Of a stretch of 64,000 nt of DNA, positions 1 through 7,892 are shown in pieces. Both the position numbers and the translations under genes were made by a program. Origin of the DNA: Agrobacterium vaccinii (lineage in GTDB: Bacteria; Pseudomonadota; Alphaproteobacteria; Rhizobiales; Rhizobiaceae); the NCBI RefSeq assembly GCF_021310995.1, contig NZ_CP054150.1, forward strand, positions 1,798,001-1,862,000, read 5' to 3'. Each line of letters begins with the position of its first letter. The first letter of the stretch is position 1. Below the pieces are notes generated by a model, which was not told the origin of the DNA, searched no databases, and saw nothing but the letters and a program-made list of their open reading frames with translations.

Positions 1-21
1 CCACTCCATCTCGAATATTAT

Positions 22-35
22 GTACCGTACGGTAC
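22..35. promoter_or_regulatory. Perfect 14-bp palindrome, possible repressor operator
   Basis: The bases GTACCGTACGGTAC form a perfect palindrome next to an AT-rich stretch near the window edge. Short palindromes of this kind are typical operators of TetR-type repressors, but no regulator gene is visible on the left, so this is inference. Bases 1-144 hold no convincing gene. Confidence 0.3.
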
Positions 36-144
36 GGTTCGAGTGTTGTTTAAGGGGAGCCACGTGCAGGGTCAAGAACTTTTTTGAAAGAGACGCGCGA
101 TTTGACGCGACGCAACATGAGCGCTTTCACAAGTGTATGAAGCA

Positions 145-552
145 TCAGGTATCCGCTTCGAAGCGCTGCCGCGCAACCTTGACGGCATCGTGGTTTTCCA
201 GTGCCCAGTTGATCACCTCCGACAGGGGCCGGTACAGCGAGCGACCCAGCGGCGTCATGCTATATTCCACGCTGGGAGGCTTGGTGGGAAACACTTCGCG
301 ATGAATGTAACCGTCGCGCTGAAGATCGCGCAATGTCTGTGTCAGCATGCGCTGCGAAATATCCGGCACCATGCGGCGCAATTCCCCAAAGCGATAAGGC
401 TTTTCCGACAAGGCCTGCAGCAACAATGTCGACCACTTACCGCCGATTTGGTTGAGAAGGTCGCGCACCGGGCAATTGTCGAAATCCAGATTGGCAAAAT
501 CTGGCGATGGCGCAGATGCCTTCGGCTTCAATCTGGAAATCGTCGCAGTCAT
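145..552 (-). CDS. HxlR-family winged-helix transcriptional regulator
   Basis: A 135-residue regulator. Near residue 26 it has the HxlR hallmark [14 protein letters not shown], in which the N-terminal cysteine is often redox- or aldehyde-sensitive. The winged helix follows ([18 protein letters not shown]), then the wing around EYSMTPLG. The start was placed at codon 13 of the longer open frame because AAGGA lies 8 bases upstream of that ATG. It diverges from the NAD(P)-binding oxidoreductase at 664 across 111 bp. HxlR proteins commonly regulate such a divergent oxidoreductase, as in QorR/QorB-like pairs, so control of that gene is a reasonable inference. The inducer is unknown. Confidence 0.88.
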   Translation of the reverse strand: MTATISRLKPKASAPSPDFANLDFDNCPVRDLLNQIGGKWSTLLLQALSEKPYRFGELRRMVPDISQRMLTQTLRDLQRDGYIHREVFPTKPPSVEYSMTPLGRSLYRPLSEVINWALENHDAVKVARQRFEADT

Positions 553-663
553 GGTGGTTCCTTTTTGGTAACGTACAGCGGAAAACATGCCTTCTTTACA
601 GATGCACCGTAATTCCTATTTTAGCCTTACTCTCTTTTTGAGACCACCGCAAAGGAAACAGTC

Positions 664-1548
664 ATGAGCAAGATTCTCGTCACGGGCGCTTCTGGTCAAC
701 TCGGTCAGGCCATCATCCGCCACATCATCGAAACATACCACGTGCCCGCCTCCAGCATCGTGGCTGCCAGCCGTGACACTGCGAAACTATCAGACCTCGC
801 CGCCAAGGGCATCGAGACGCGCGCGGCGGATTTCGACGATGCCGCATCGCTGGAAAAGGCCTTCACCGGCATCGATACACTGCTGGTGATTTCCACAGAC
901 GCCCTCGCCGTTCCCGGCCAGCGCCTGGCACAGCACAGGGCAGCGGTTGAGGCCGCGAAGAAGGCTGGCGTGAAGCATCTCGCCTATACCTCCATGCCCA
1001 ACCCGGGCAAATCGCTGGTCTCCTTCGCGCCGGATCATCTGGGCACCGAACAGGCCATCAAGGCAAGCGGCCTGCCCTACACCATCATCCGCAACGCCTG
1101 GTACTTCGACAACTATCTGCATTCGGCGCCGCATAATCTGTCCACCGGCCAATGGTTCACCGCCACGCAAAACGGCAAGGTCTCCAACATCAGCCGCGAT
1201 GACTGCGCTCGCGCCGCAGCCGCCGTGCTGGCCAAGGGCAAGGCCGAAAACAAGACCTACACCATCACCGGATCACAGGCTGAGACCACCGAAAAGATCG
1301 CGGAGACCATCTCGCAAGCTGCGGGCAAGCCGCTCGCCGTGGTGCAGGTATCCCCCGCCGATCTGAAAAAAGGCATCGAAGGTGCAGGCCTCCCCGGCTT
1401 CGTGGCGGACATGCTGGTCTCATCGGAAGAAAACGTCGCAGCTGGTAATTTTGATATCGTGACGACGGATTACGAGACACTGACCGGTGAGAAGCCGCAG
1501 ACAGCAACGGCATTTTTCGAGGCGCATAAGGCTGCGCTGGCAGGGTAA
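664..1548 (+). CDS. NmrA/QorB-like NAD(P)-binding oxidoreductase
   Basis: A 294-residue SDR-type protein with an N-terminal Rossmann motif, GASGQLG at residues 7-13. An acidic/basic switch region and an NmrA-like body follow (YTSMPNP, IIRNAWYFDNY). It resembles QorB (quinone oxidoreductase 2) and other NmrA-like enzymes that reduce quinones or act as redox sensors; the substrate cannot be read from the sequence. AAGGAAACAGTC precedes the ATG. It is transcribed away from the HxlR regulator at 145-552, which probably controls it. It ends before a palindromic repeat pair that carries an IS630 element. Confidence 0.85.
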   Translation: MSKILVTGASGQLGQAIIRHIIETYHVPASSIVAASRDTAKLSDLAAKGIETRAADFDDAASLEKAFTGIDTLLVISTDALAVPGQRLAQHRAAVEAAKKAGVKHLAYTSMPNPGKSLVSFAPDHLGTEQAIKASGLPYTIIRNAWYFDNYLHSAPHNLSTGQWFTATQNGKVSNISRDDCARAAAAVLAKGKAENKTYTITGSQAETTEKIAETISQAAGKPLAVVQVSPADLKKGIEGAGLPGFVADMLVSSEENVAAGNFDIVTTDYETLTGEKPQTATAFFEAHKAALAG

Positions 1549-1625
1549 GGGTTGGCGGAAACGCTACAACTGTCTGAACAAACGGCACCCACGTTCGTCA
1601 TCCTCGGGCTCGTCCCGAGGATCTA

Positions 1626-2672
1626 GAGCGCTTCACCTTTTGACGGAACCATATCCTGCATTTCTGATGTAGTTTGCGCATTCGTCGGGTCGGATCGTTT
1701 CGACCAGCCCGCCAATATGCCGCCAGGTATCTTCGATGCTGCGCTTCTGTGCGTGGCGCATCCAGTGCTTTATCTTCGAGAAGGCCTGTTCGATTGGATT
1801 GAGGTCCGGCGAGTAGGGTGGCAGGAACCATAGCCGAGCACCGGCAGCCGTGATCGCCTGACGGACTGCCGCGGATTTGTGGCTGCCAAGATTGTCCATG
1901 ACGACGATGTCGCCTGGCTTGAGAACCGGAACCAACTGCTGTTCGACATAGGCACGAAAGCACTGACCGTTGATCGGTCCGTCGAAGACACAAGGTGCTG
2001 CCAACCGATCCTTTCTCAATGCACCGAGGAATGTCAGCGTACGCCAGTGCCCATGCGGCGCAAACGCACGCAGTCGCTTGCCTTTGGGTCCCCAGCCCCT
2101 GATGGGTGTCATGTTGGTCTTGATCCAGGTCTCATCAATGAAGACCAGCCGTTCAGGATCGAGGTGATGCTGTAAGGTCTTCCATCGCTCTCTTCTACGG
2201 GCGACATCGGCACGCGCCTGTTCAAGGGCGAACAGCGTTTTTTTTAAAGCGCAGCCCCTCGCTGCGGATGAATTTCCAAATCGTATTGTGGGAGACGGCG
2301 ATGCCTCGCAAGGCAAGTTCGGCCTTCAGTCCATGCAGTGTCAGGTGTGGATTCTGAGCGAGCCGTTCGGCAATGAAGCTGCGATGTGGCTCCAGGATGC
2401 GCTTGCGGTAACCACCCATCTTGCCTGGACGAACCGATCCGGTCGCACGATGGCGCTGAGACCATTTCACCACCGAAGACGCGGCCACATCAAAGCGCGC
2501 TGCAACGGCACGGACGCTTTCGCCGCTCGACACGGCTGCGACAACACGTTCACGAAGATCATTTGATATCGGTGCGGTCATCAGATGCTGGCCTCCATCC
2601 AGCCAACATCAGTGAATCACATCAGAACTGATTTGGGAATCAAACCCGATTTAGAAAGACGTGGAAACGCTC
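1626..2672. mobile_element. IS630-family insertion sequence
   Basis: A 1047-bp element with imperfect terminal inverted repeats that begin GAGCGCTTC on the left and, read inward, GAGCGTTTC on the right. It is flanked by TA at 1624-1625 and 2673-2674, the duplication expected for IS630/Tc1-mariner insertion. It encodes one transposase on the minus strand in two frames. It lies inside a palindromic repeat pair. It looks complete, so mobility is possible but not shown. Confidence 0.92.
1633..2581 (-). CDS. IS630-family transposase made from two frames (OrfA and OrfB)
   Basis: OrfA (2222-2581, 119 residues, start ATG at 2581) holds the helix-turn-helix DNA-binding part ([17 protein letters not shown]). 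OrfB (open from 2316 to the stop at 1633) holds the DDE catalytic core: [16 protein letters not shown] and the third acidic residue in [11 protein letters not shown]. The frames overlap at a run of eight A residues on the coding strand (complement of 2238-2245). OrfB is in the +1 frame, so removing one A, by transcript slippage or +1 frameshifting, gives a continuous protein of about 315 residues. Family members commonly use such recoding. Both halves keep their key motifs. Confidence 0.85.
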
Positions 2673-2805
2673 TAATCAGGCTTCTGCGGATGCGACGTGG
2701 CTGATATCAGGGACAGGCCCGAGCATGACGACCGTGGGTGTGGCCCTGCTCGACCCCATAGAAAGCGAACCGGACCTTATCGTGCCCAAACATGAGGGCG
2801 ACCTA

Positions 2806-3975
2806 CTAAAGCCCCTCGGCCTCATACCCATACAACCAGTCGAAATCCGCCAGAAACGCCTCCGGTGGTCGCATGGAAAGCAGCACATCGCGCCCGATCC
2901 GCATCGGCCCGCTGGCGTGATAGGCAAATTTGTTCAGCGCCGCGCGCTTGCGGGCCTTATCGATGCGCGGAAGGCGATGCGCCTCGAAACGTGCCAGCGT
3001 TTCCGCCAACGGCTGATCCCGCCCTACAAATGCGGCAAGTTCGAAAGCGTCTTCGATGGCCATGGCGGCACCCTGCGCCGCAAACGGCATCATCGCATGC
3101 GCGGCATCGCCGATCAGCACCGCGTCGCGACCATTGTGCCAGCGCCCCTCGCCTGCCTGAAACAGCGGCCAGAATGTCGGCTGGGCAGTGGTTTGCAGCA
3201 TGCTGGCAAATACCGGGTTCCAGCGCCGAAACTGCTTCAGCAGCAGCGCCTGCTGCTGGCCCTGCGCCTCCGCCTTCCAGGTGTCGCCGGGATTGGTGCC
3301 AGCCGCAATGGCAACGATGTTAAACCCGCCTGTTCCCGCCAGCGGATAGGCAACCAGATGCGCGGATGGGCCGAGAAAAGCGGTAACGGAGCGGCGGTTC
3401 AAAAACGCGGGCGCGCCCTGCCCTGGCACGGTAAACCGCCACGCTATATTACCCGAGAACGTGGCCGATGGACTGCCCGGCACGGCGTAACGTGCGCTTG
3501 ACCACACACCATCGGCACCCATGATCAGGTCATGCTCCTGAAATGTTATTGCCGAGATGATCGCTTTATTGACCGCATCCAGTCGCTTGCCCAGATGCAG
3601 GTGGCAGAGCGGATTTGCTTTCACCGCCGCCAGCAGCGCGCTTTGCAGCGTCGCCCGGTGCAGCACGCCATAGGGCGCACCCCAGCGCTGCCGAGCCACT
3701 TGGTGCATGGGCAGCGAGACGAGCGTTTTGAGCGACTTGCCGGAGGCGAGATCGACCGTTTCGGGCTCAAGCCATTGCGCCTCGATCTGCGGCAGAACGC
3801 CCAGCGCAGACAGAATACCGGCGGCATTGGGCGAGATTTGCAGGCCCGCGCCCACTACTTCCAGATTGTCGGCCTGCTCGATGATATCGCACCGCACGCC
3901 ATACCTGGCAAAGGAAAGGGCAGCGGTCAGACCGGCAACGCCGGCACCGATGATCGCAACGGATTTTACGGGCAT
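2806..3975 (-). CDS. FAD-dependent monooxygenase (salicylate hydroxylase-like)
   Basis: A 389-residue group A flavoprotein monooxygenase. The N-terminal FAD-binding motif is GAGVAG at residues 10-15, the DG motif is GADGVWSSAR, and the GD motif that contacts the FAD ribityl chain is GDAAHAMMPFAAQG. Enzymes of this family use NAD(P)H and O2 to hydroxylate aromatic rings. The substrate is not evident, and no ring-cleavage or aromatic pathway genes are nearby. It starts MPVKSVAIIG, and the family length is typical. The gene ends near the right remnant of repeat copy A. Confidence 0.85.
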   Translation of the reverse strand: MPVKSVAIIGAGVAGLTAALSFARYGVRCDIIEQADNLEVVGAGLQISPNAAGILSALGVLPQIEAQWLEPETVDLASGKSLKTLVSLPMHQVARQRWGAPYGVLHRATLQSALLAAVKANPLCHLHLGKRLDAVNKAIISAITFQEHDLIMGADGVWSSARYAVPGSPSATFSGNIAWRFTVPGQGAPAFLNRRSVTAFLGPSAHLVAYPLAGTGGFNIVAIAAGTNPGDTWKAEAQGQQQALLLKQFRRWNPVFASMLQTTAQPTFWPLFQAGEGRWHNGRDAVLIGDAAHAMMPFAAQGAAMAIEDAFELAAFVGRDQPLAETLARFEAHRLPRIDKARKRAALNKFAYHASGPMRIGRDVLLSMRPPEAFLADFDWLYGYEAEGL

Positions 3976-4000
3976 GGAAAGCCCCAGCTAAAATGGCAGG

Positions 4001-4246
4001 TCAGGCCGCCTTGACGTGGAAGACGCAACCGGGCGGGTTGGTCTGGGTTGCCTTCAGCGATCCATTGAAACGGAAAAGCGTCGAGCAGTAGGAACAGACC
4101 TTCTCGTTGTCGTCGCCCATATCGATGAAGATATGCGGATGATCGAACGGCACGGATGCGCCCGTGCACATGAATTCCTTGACGCCGATTTCGATGACGC
4201 GGTGTCCGCCATCGTTCTGGAAGTGGGGAATGGTATGCCCGGCCAT
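4001..4246 (-). CDS. Small zinc-finger protein (zf-CHCC, NDUFS6-like)
   Basis: An 81-residue protein with the arrangement FMCTG, then FDHPH, then VCSYCSTLF, giving Cys-His-Cys-Cys zinc ligands as in the zf-CHCC family. This family includes the C-terminal part of the complex I accessory subunit NDUFS6, and alphaproteobacterial members are thought to relate to complex I. The start at MAGHTIPHF was preferred over an upstream ATG because GGAG lies 7 bases before it. It lies 25 bp downstream of the monooxygenase start and diverges from the hydrolase at 4398. Confidence 0.82.
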   Translation of the reverse strand: MAGHTIPHFQNDGGHRVIEIGVKEFMCTGASVPFDHPHIFIDMGDDNEKVCSYCSTLFRFNGSLKATQTNPPGCVFHVKAA

Positions 4247-4397
4247 GTTCGTCTCCAAATGCACGCGTGGGTGAGCCTCTGCTCACATCATTGCGGATAT
4301 GTAGCGTCAAATCCTTTTGACCTCCACAGAAAATATTGCCCGATATGTTCAACCATTCGATTTCCTGACATATGGTGCCGCAAAAAGGATGTCCTTG

Positions 4398-5186
4398 ATG
4401 AATCTCAATGTGCCGCAATATCAGTCGTTCTCCCATGAAGGCCTCCAGCTCTCGTTTTTCGATGCGGGCAACCCGTCCGGCGTGCCGGTGCTGCTCATTC
4501 ACGGTTTCGCCTCCAGCGCCGCGGTCAACTGGGTGCATCCCGGCTGGGTGAAGACGCTGGGCGATGCGGGTTACCGTGTCATCGCGCTCGACAATCGCGG
4601 CCATGGCACCAGCGACAAGCCGCATGATCCCGACGCCTACTATCCCGCTAAAATGGCACAGGATGCCGTGGCCCTGCTCGACCATCTCGGCATCGCGAAG
4701 GCCCATATCATGGGTTACTCCATGGGCGCGCGCGTCTCCGCTTTCGTCGCCTTGGCAAATCCTCAGCGCGCTTTGTCGCTGGTGTTCGGCGGCCTCGGCA
4801 TCGGAATGGTGGATGGCGTTGGCGATTGGGACCCGATTGCAGATGCCCTGCGGGCACCGTCGCTGGATGTCGTCACCCATGAGCGTGGCCGCATGTTCCG
4901 CGCCTTTGCCGACCAGACGAAAAGCGACCGCATCGCGCTTGCAGCTTGTATCGAAACGTCGCGCGTCCTGGTGACCCGCGAGGAAGCGGCAGCCATCGCA
5001 ATTCCGACGTTGATTGCTGTCGGCACCAAGGACGATATCGCTGGTTCGGGCGAAGAGCTTGCAGCGCTCATGCCGCACGCAAAAGCCATCGATATTCCAG
5101 GCCGCGACCACATGCTGGCCGTCGGCGACCGGGTGTTCAAGGCTGCCGTATTGGAGTTCTTCCGCGAGATTGACACTGAGAGCTGA
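4398..5186 (+). CDS. Alpha/beta hydrolase
   Basis: A 262-residue alpha/beta-fold hydrolase. It shows the oxyanion-hole motif LLIHGF, the DNRGHG strand, the nucleophile elbow GYSMGA with catalytic Ser, and a C-terminal His in GRDHM with an Asp in GTKDD upstream. The substrate is unknown. Two ATGs lie 9 bases apart (4389 and 4398); the second has AAGGA at proper spacing. It is transcribed divergently from the zinc-finger gene across about 150 bp. Confidence 0.82.
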   Translation: MNLNVPQYQSFSHEGLQLSFFDAGNPSGVPVLLIHGFASSAAVNWVHPGWVKTLGDAGYRVIALDNRGHGTSDKPHDPDAYYPAKMAQDAVALLDHLGIAKAHIMGYSMGARVSAFVALANPQRALSLVFGGLGIGMVDGVGDWDPIADALRAPSLDVVTHERGRMFRAFADQTKSDRIALAACIETSRVLVTREEAAAIAIPTLIAVGTKDDIAGSGEELAALMPHAKAIDIPGRDHMLAVGDRVFKAAVLEFFREIDTES

Positions 5187-5322
5187 TCTCAAGCACTCAT
5201 TTTCTAAAAAGCTGTCAGAAAAACTCATCCTTTCGCGTCTTTAATCGCGTTGGTAAATCACCATTTCTAGGCGACGCTTTTTTCTGTATAAATCAACGAC
5301 ACGAATTTGAGGGAGATCCTCC

Positions 5323-6147
5323 ATGGTCGTACGCATAGATGCACGTCAGCAGGACCAACTGTCCGTTGTTGATCCCATCTGGGGAAGCCTCCAGAACGAG
5401 GCCCGCACCGCCGCATCGCAGGACCCGCTGCTGTCGGCCTTCTTCTATTCGACAATCCTCAACCATCATTCTCTGGAAGAGTGCGTGATCTACCGCATCT
5501 GCGAGCTTCTGGACCACCCGGATATGCAGGCGGTTTTGCTGCGCCAGACCTTTGACGAGATGTTGCAGGACTGGCCGGAATGGGCCGCGATCCTGCGGGT
5601 GGATATTCAGGCCGTCTATGACCGCGACCCCGCCTGCACCCGCTTCATGGAGCCGGTACTGTATTTCAAGGGCTTCCACGCCATCCAGACGCACCGCCTC
5701 GCCCACTGGCTATGGAACAAGGGCCGCCGTGATTTCGCGCTCTATCTGCAAAGCCGCGCATCCAGCGTTTTCCAGACGGATATCAACCCGGCAGCGCGCA
5801 TCGGCAAGGGTCTTTTCCTCGACCACGCGACAGGTCTCGTCGTGGGTGAGACGGCAGTCATCGGCGACAACGTGTCCATCCTGCACGGCGTAACACTCGG
5901 CGGCACTGGCAAAGAAGGCGCAGACCGCCATCCGAAAATCCGCAGCGGCGTGCTGATCGGCGCAGGCGCCAAAATTCTCGGCAATATCGAGATCGGCAGT
6001 TGCTCACGCATCGCCGCCGGTTCCGTCGTGTTGAAGCCGGTTCCGCCCAATGCCACCGTTGCCGGTGTGCCGGCCCGCGTGGTGGGAGACGGCGGATGCA
6101 ACGAGCCTTCGCGCATCATGGACCAGATCATCGGCGCGGATATCTGA
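5323..6147 (+). CDS. cysE: Serine O-acetyltransferase
   Basis: A 274-residue cytoplasmic enzyme that acetylates L-serine with acetyl-CoA, the first step of cysteine synthesis. The N-terminal helical domain (FFYSTILNHHSLEE) is followed by hexapeptide repeats forming a left-handed beta-helix, with DHATG, the catalytic-histidine region ILHGVTLGGTG and the typical GVPARVVG near the end. GAGGGAGATCC precedes the ATG. The next gene, DUF3126, follows on the same strand after a leader with a strong hairpin. Feedback inhibition by cysteine is known for the family; no regulatory site could be identified here. Confidence 0.95.
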   Translation: MVVRIDARQQDQLSVVDPIWGSLQNEARTAASQDPLLSAFFYSTILNHHSLEECVIYRICELLDHPDMQAVLLRQTFDEMLQDWPEWAAILRVDIQAVYDRDPACTRFMEPVLYFKGFHAIQTHRLAHWLWNKGRRDFALYLQSRASSVFQTDINPAARIGKGLFLDHATGLVVGETAVIGDNVSILHGVTLGGTGKEGADRHPKIRSGVLIGAGAKILGNIEIGSCSRIAAGSVVLKPVPPNATVAGVPARVVGDGGCNEPSRIMDQIIGADI

Positions 6148-6248
6148 GAGTATTTTCAGGTGCGTCCGTACAGATCACGCCGACGATTTGCCTCTTTGAC
6201 TTTACTTTCGCCTTTAAGCCATGCCAAAAGCGGGCACATTTTAAGAGT

Positions 6249-6292
6249 CACGGCGTCCTGATGACGCGTCTCGCAAGACGCGTTGCGCCGTG
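6249..6292 (+). promoter_or_regulatory. Strong two-tier hairpin in the leader of the DUF3126 gene
   Basis: Outer arms CACGGCG and CGCCGTG enclose a perfect inner stem ACGCGTCT/AGACGCGT with loop CGCA. It ends 22 bases before the GTG start at 6315, and its 3' end is close to the ribosome-binding site. No U-run follows, so it is not an ordinary terminator. A leader RNA structure or protein-binding cruciform is inferred. Confidence 0.5.
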
Positions 6293-6314
6293 GGAACCGC
6301 ACAGGAGAAGACTG

Positions 6315-6518
6315 GTGAAAGCCGACGAAATCAAAAAACTCGACGCCTATTTCAAGCGTACCTTCAACGAAAAAATGATCGTAAAAGCCCGCCCCCGCAA
6401 GGACGATTCGGCAGAAGTCTATGCTGGCGAAGAATTTCTTGGCGTCGTCTACATCGATGACGAAGACGGCGACCGCTCCTACAATTTCTCGATGGCCATC
6501 CTGGACGTCGATCTGTAA
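6315..6518 (+). CDS. DUF3126 family protein
   Basis: A 67-residue acidic cytoplasmic protein matching the DUF3126 family, which is conserved in Rhizobiales and usually found next to cysE, as here. The function is unknown. The start is GTG with AGGAG 7 bases upstream (VKADEIKKLDAYFKRTF); upstream codons in the frame run into the hairpin leader. The chain is mixed alpha/beta with no signal peptide or membrane segment. A strong intrinsic terminator follows at 6544. Confidence 0.85.
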   Translation: MKADEIKKLDAYFKRTFNEKMIVKARPRKDDSAEVYAGEEFLGVVYIDDEDGDRSYNFSMAILDVDL

Positions 6519-6543
6519 TCACCAGCCGGTGACGACATGTTTC

Positions 6544-6585
6544 AAAACCGCCCGCGACGACACGTTCGCGGGCGGTTTTGTTTTT
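6544..6585 (+). terminator. Intrinsic terminator after DUF3126
   Basis: A perfect 14-bp stem, AAAACCGCCCGCGA with TCGCGGGCGGTTTT, has an 8-base loop and is followed by GTTTTT. Confidence 0.93.
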
Positions 6586-6681
6586 GAGAGCGTTTTAAAA
6601 CAGACATACAGCTCTGGTTGTAGCCGCATTGTTTTCCTGTATCCTGCCGCGCATTGTAGACACAAATTGCGGATTTTTATC

Positions 6682-7425
6682 TTGGGTAAAGTTCATTTTC
6701 ATTTCTCTGACATAGAGACGTCGTTCAGCACACCAGTCGCTCCACTGCCATTGTCTGAAAAAGAACGCGCCCTGATCGTAGCCCATTGGCAGCGCGTGAA
6801 TGCTGAGGGCAATTTTTTCAACGGCCCGGTTCTCGCTGCTACGGCAATCGACGTTAATGGCGCGCCCAAAGTTTCGGTTTCCACCACCGACTACGCGCAT
6901 TACCTCTACGCAAATGCCCATCCGACAGCCACGCCCTGCCATATCGTATATTGTGCAGCTGCCATCGTCACCAGCGACAATTACGTTCTGTTTGGCGAAA
7001 TGAACTCGTCAACCTCCTCGCCGGGACAACTGCAATTCGTTGGCTGCAACGTAGAGATTGCCCCGGATGGGTCGATCAGTGGCAGGCATTGTTGCGAACG
7101 TGAAGTCATTGAGGAGATTGGGTCGGCCTTTCTGGAGATGGCTGAAGACTTTCGGCCTCTCTGCATCAAGACCAGAGGTAAAGCCGATCACGTCGGAATC
7201 TACTACGTGCTACACGTCAACGCGACCAAAGTGGAGGCGCAAGCTGCGTTCGACGCGCATCTGGCACAATTGCGCCTCGCCGGAGAAAAGCCGGAACTCG
7301 TTAAAGTCCATTTCGTGGAGTTGACGCAATCGGCCATCACGCAATTTTTCCACCAGAACAGCGAGCGTTGTGTGGACTATCTCGCGCCACTTCTCACCGA
7401 TCACGGACAGGTGTTGCGCCGATAA
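6682..7425 (+). CDS. NUDIX-domain protein
   Basis: About 247 residues. The Nudix box is readable as a glycine-led region (GCNVEIAPDG) followed by CEREVIEEIG, which matches the REUXEEXGU core; family members hydrolyse nucleoside diphosphates linked to another moiety. The substrate is unknown. The frame has no ATG between the preceding terminator and the conserved part; the candidates are TTG at 6682 or 6667, neither with a good ribosome-binding site, so the start is uncertain. Base composition looks lower in GC than the neighbours, which hints at transfer. It stands alone between a terminator and the tRNA-Glu promoter. Confidence 0.6.
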   Translation: MGKVHFHFSDIETSFSTPVAPLPLSEKERALIVAHWQRVNAEGNFFNGPVLAATAIDVNGAPKVSVSTTDYAHYLYANAHPTATPCHIVYCAAAIVTSDNYVLFGEMNSSTSSPGQLQFVGCNVEIAPDGSISGRHCCEREVIEEIGSAFLEMAEDFRPLCIKTRGKADHVGIYYVLHVNATKVEAQAAFDAHLAQLRLAGEKPELVKVHFVELTQSAITQFFHQNSERCVDYLAPLLTDHGQVLRR

Positions 7426-7488
7426 AACTTTTTAGAATAACCCTCGGAACCAATCTTTTGCTGCTCCGTTAATCCCGCGTCCCCCGAT

Positions 7489-7547
7489 GAAGCGTGGGGT
7501 TACGATCACCGGGACGCCCCCTGATCCCCGACGTAATCCCACGCTTC
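7489..7547. repeat. Imperfect inverted repeat in the NUDIX to tRNA-Glu interval
   Basis: GAAGCGTGGGGTTACG at 7489-7504 pairs with CGTAATCCCACGCTTC at 7532-7547 with one G-T mismatch, around a C-rich 27-base centre. No open reading frame explains it. It may be a 3' structure of the NUDIX transcript or a small RNA; no clear U-tail follows. The rest of 7426-7681 holds nothing recognisable. Confidence 0.5.
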
Positions 7548-7681
7548 CCCCTTTCCCCACATGTGAATAACGGCGCTACCGCAGCTGCATGATTTGCCCG
7601 TCCTCAAGACGAGTTTTCCACCTAGCGGCATGGCATTTGCATAAAAATGTCATGGAAATGCAAAAAAGTGGAAATAGGCGC

Positions 7682-7710
7682 TTGCGGAGAATCCAGTGCC
7701 TGACTATAAG
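7682..7710 (+). promoter_or_regulatory. Sigma-70 type promoter of tRNA-Glu
   Basis: TTGCGG at 7682-7687 and TATAAG at 7705-7710 are separated by 17 bases, with a GC-rich discriminator after the -10. Transcription would begin about 10 bases before the tRNA. Confidence 0.7.
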
Positions 7711-7727
7711 GGCGCCACAACGCGTAC

Positions 7728-7802
7728 GCGCCCTTCGTCTATCGGTTAGGACGTCAGATTTTCATTCTGAAAAGAGGGGTTCGACTCCCCTAGGGCGTAC
7801 CA
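7728..7802 (+). tRNA. tRNA-Glu (anticodon UUC)
   Basis: All four arms can be folded. The acceptor stem is GCGCCCT with AGGGCGT, and the anticodon stem TCAGA/TCTGA holds loop TTTTCAT with anticodon TTC. The T arm reads AGGGGTTCGACTCCCCT, and CCA is encoded at 7800-7802. Confidence 0.97.
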
Positions 7803-7892
7803 CTTCCCCAATCTTATCATTGCGATAAAGACATTTGCTCATCCAGAGTGCAAGCGATGTTGCGCGCAACTTCAAATATATAAAGAACAGTC

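Larger units (their letters stand above)
1594..2731. repeat. REPIN-like palindrome pair (copy A), split by the IS630 element
   Basis: The left palindrome at 1594-1625 has stem CCTCGGG/CCCGAGG around loop CTCGT. The decayed right palindrome is at about 2701-2731. The 1047-bp IS sits at a TA between them. Without the IS and one TA, the sequence aligns base for base with the intact pair at 17714-17802, including the spacer GCTTCTGCGGATGC. The repeat lies between the converging genes at 664 and 2806. Confidence 0.85.

Noticed and set aside
3966..5228. 420-codon open frame on the minus strand across the zinc-finger and hydrolase genes
   Set aside because: It overlaps two recognised genes in other frames, and its translation resembles no protein family.
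6583..6615. GAGAGCGTTTTAAAACAGAC with AGCTCT, reminiscent of the MITE at 32481
   Set aside because: Only a short interior similarity. Neither the GAGCATTTC ends nor TA flanks can be aligned, so it is not counted as a copy.
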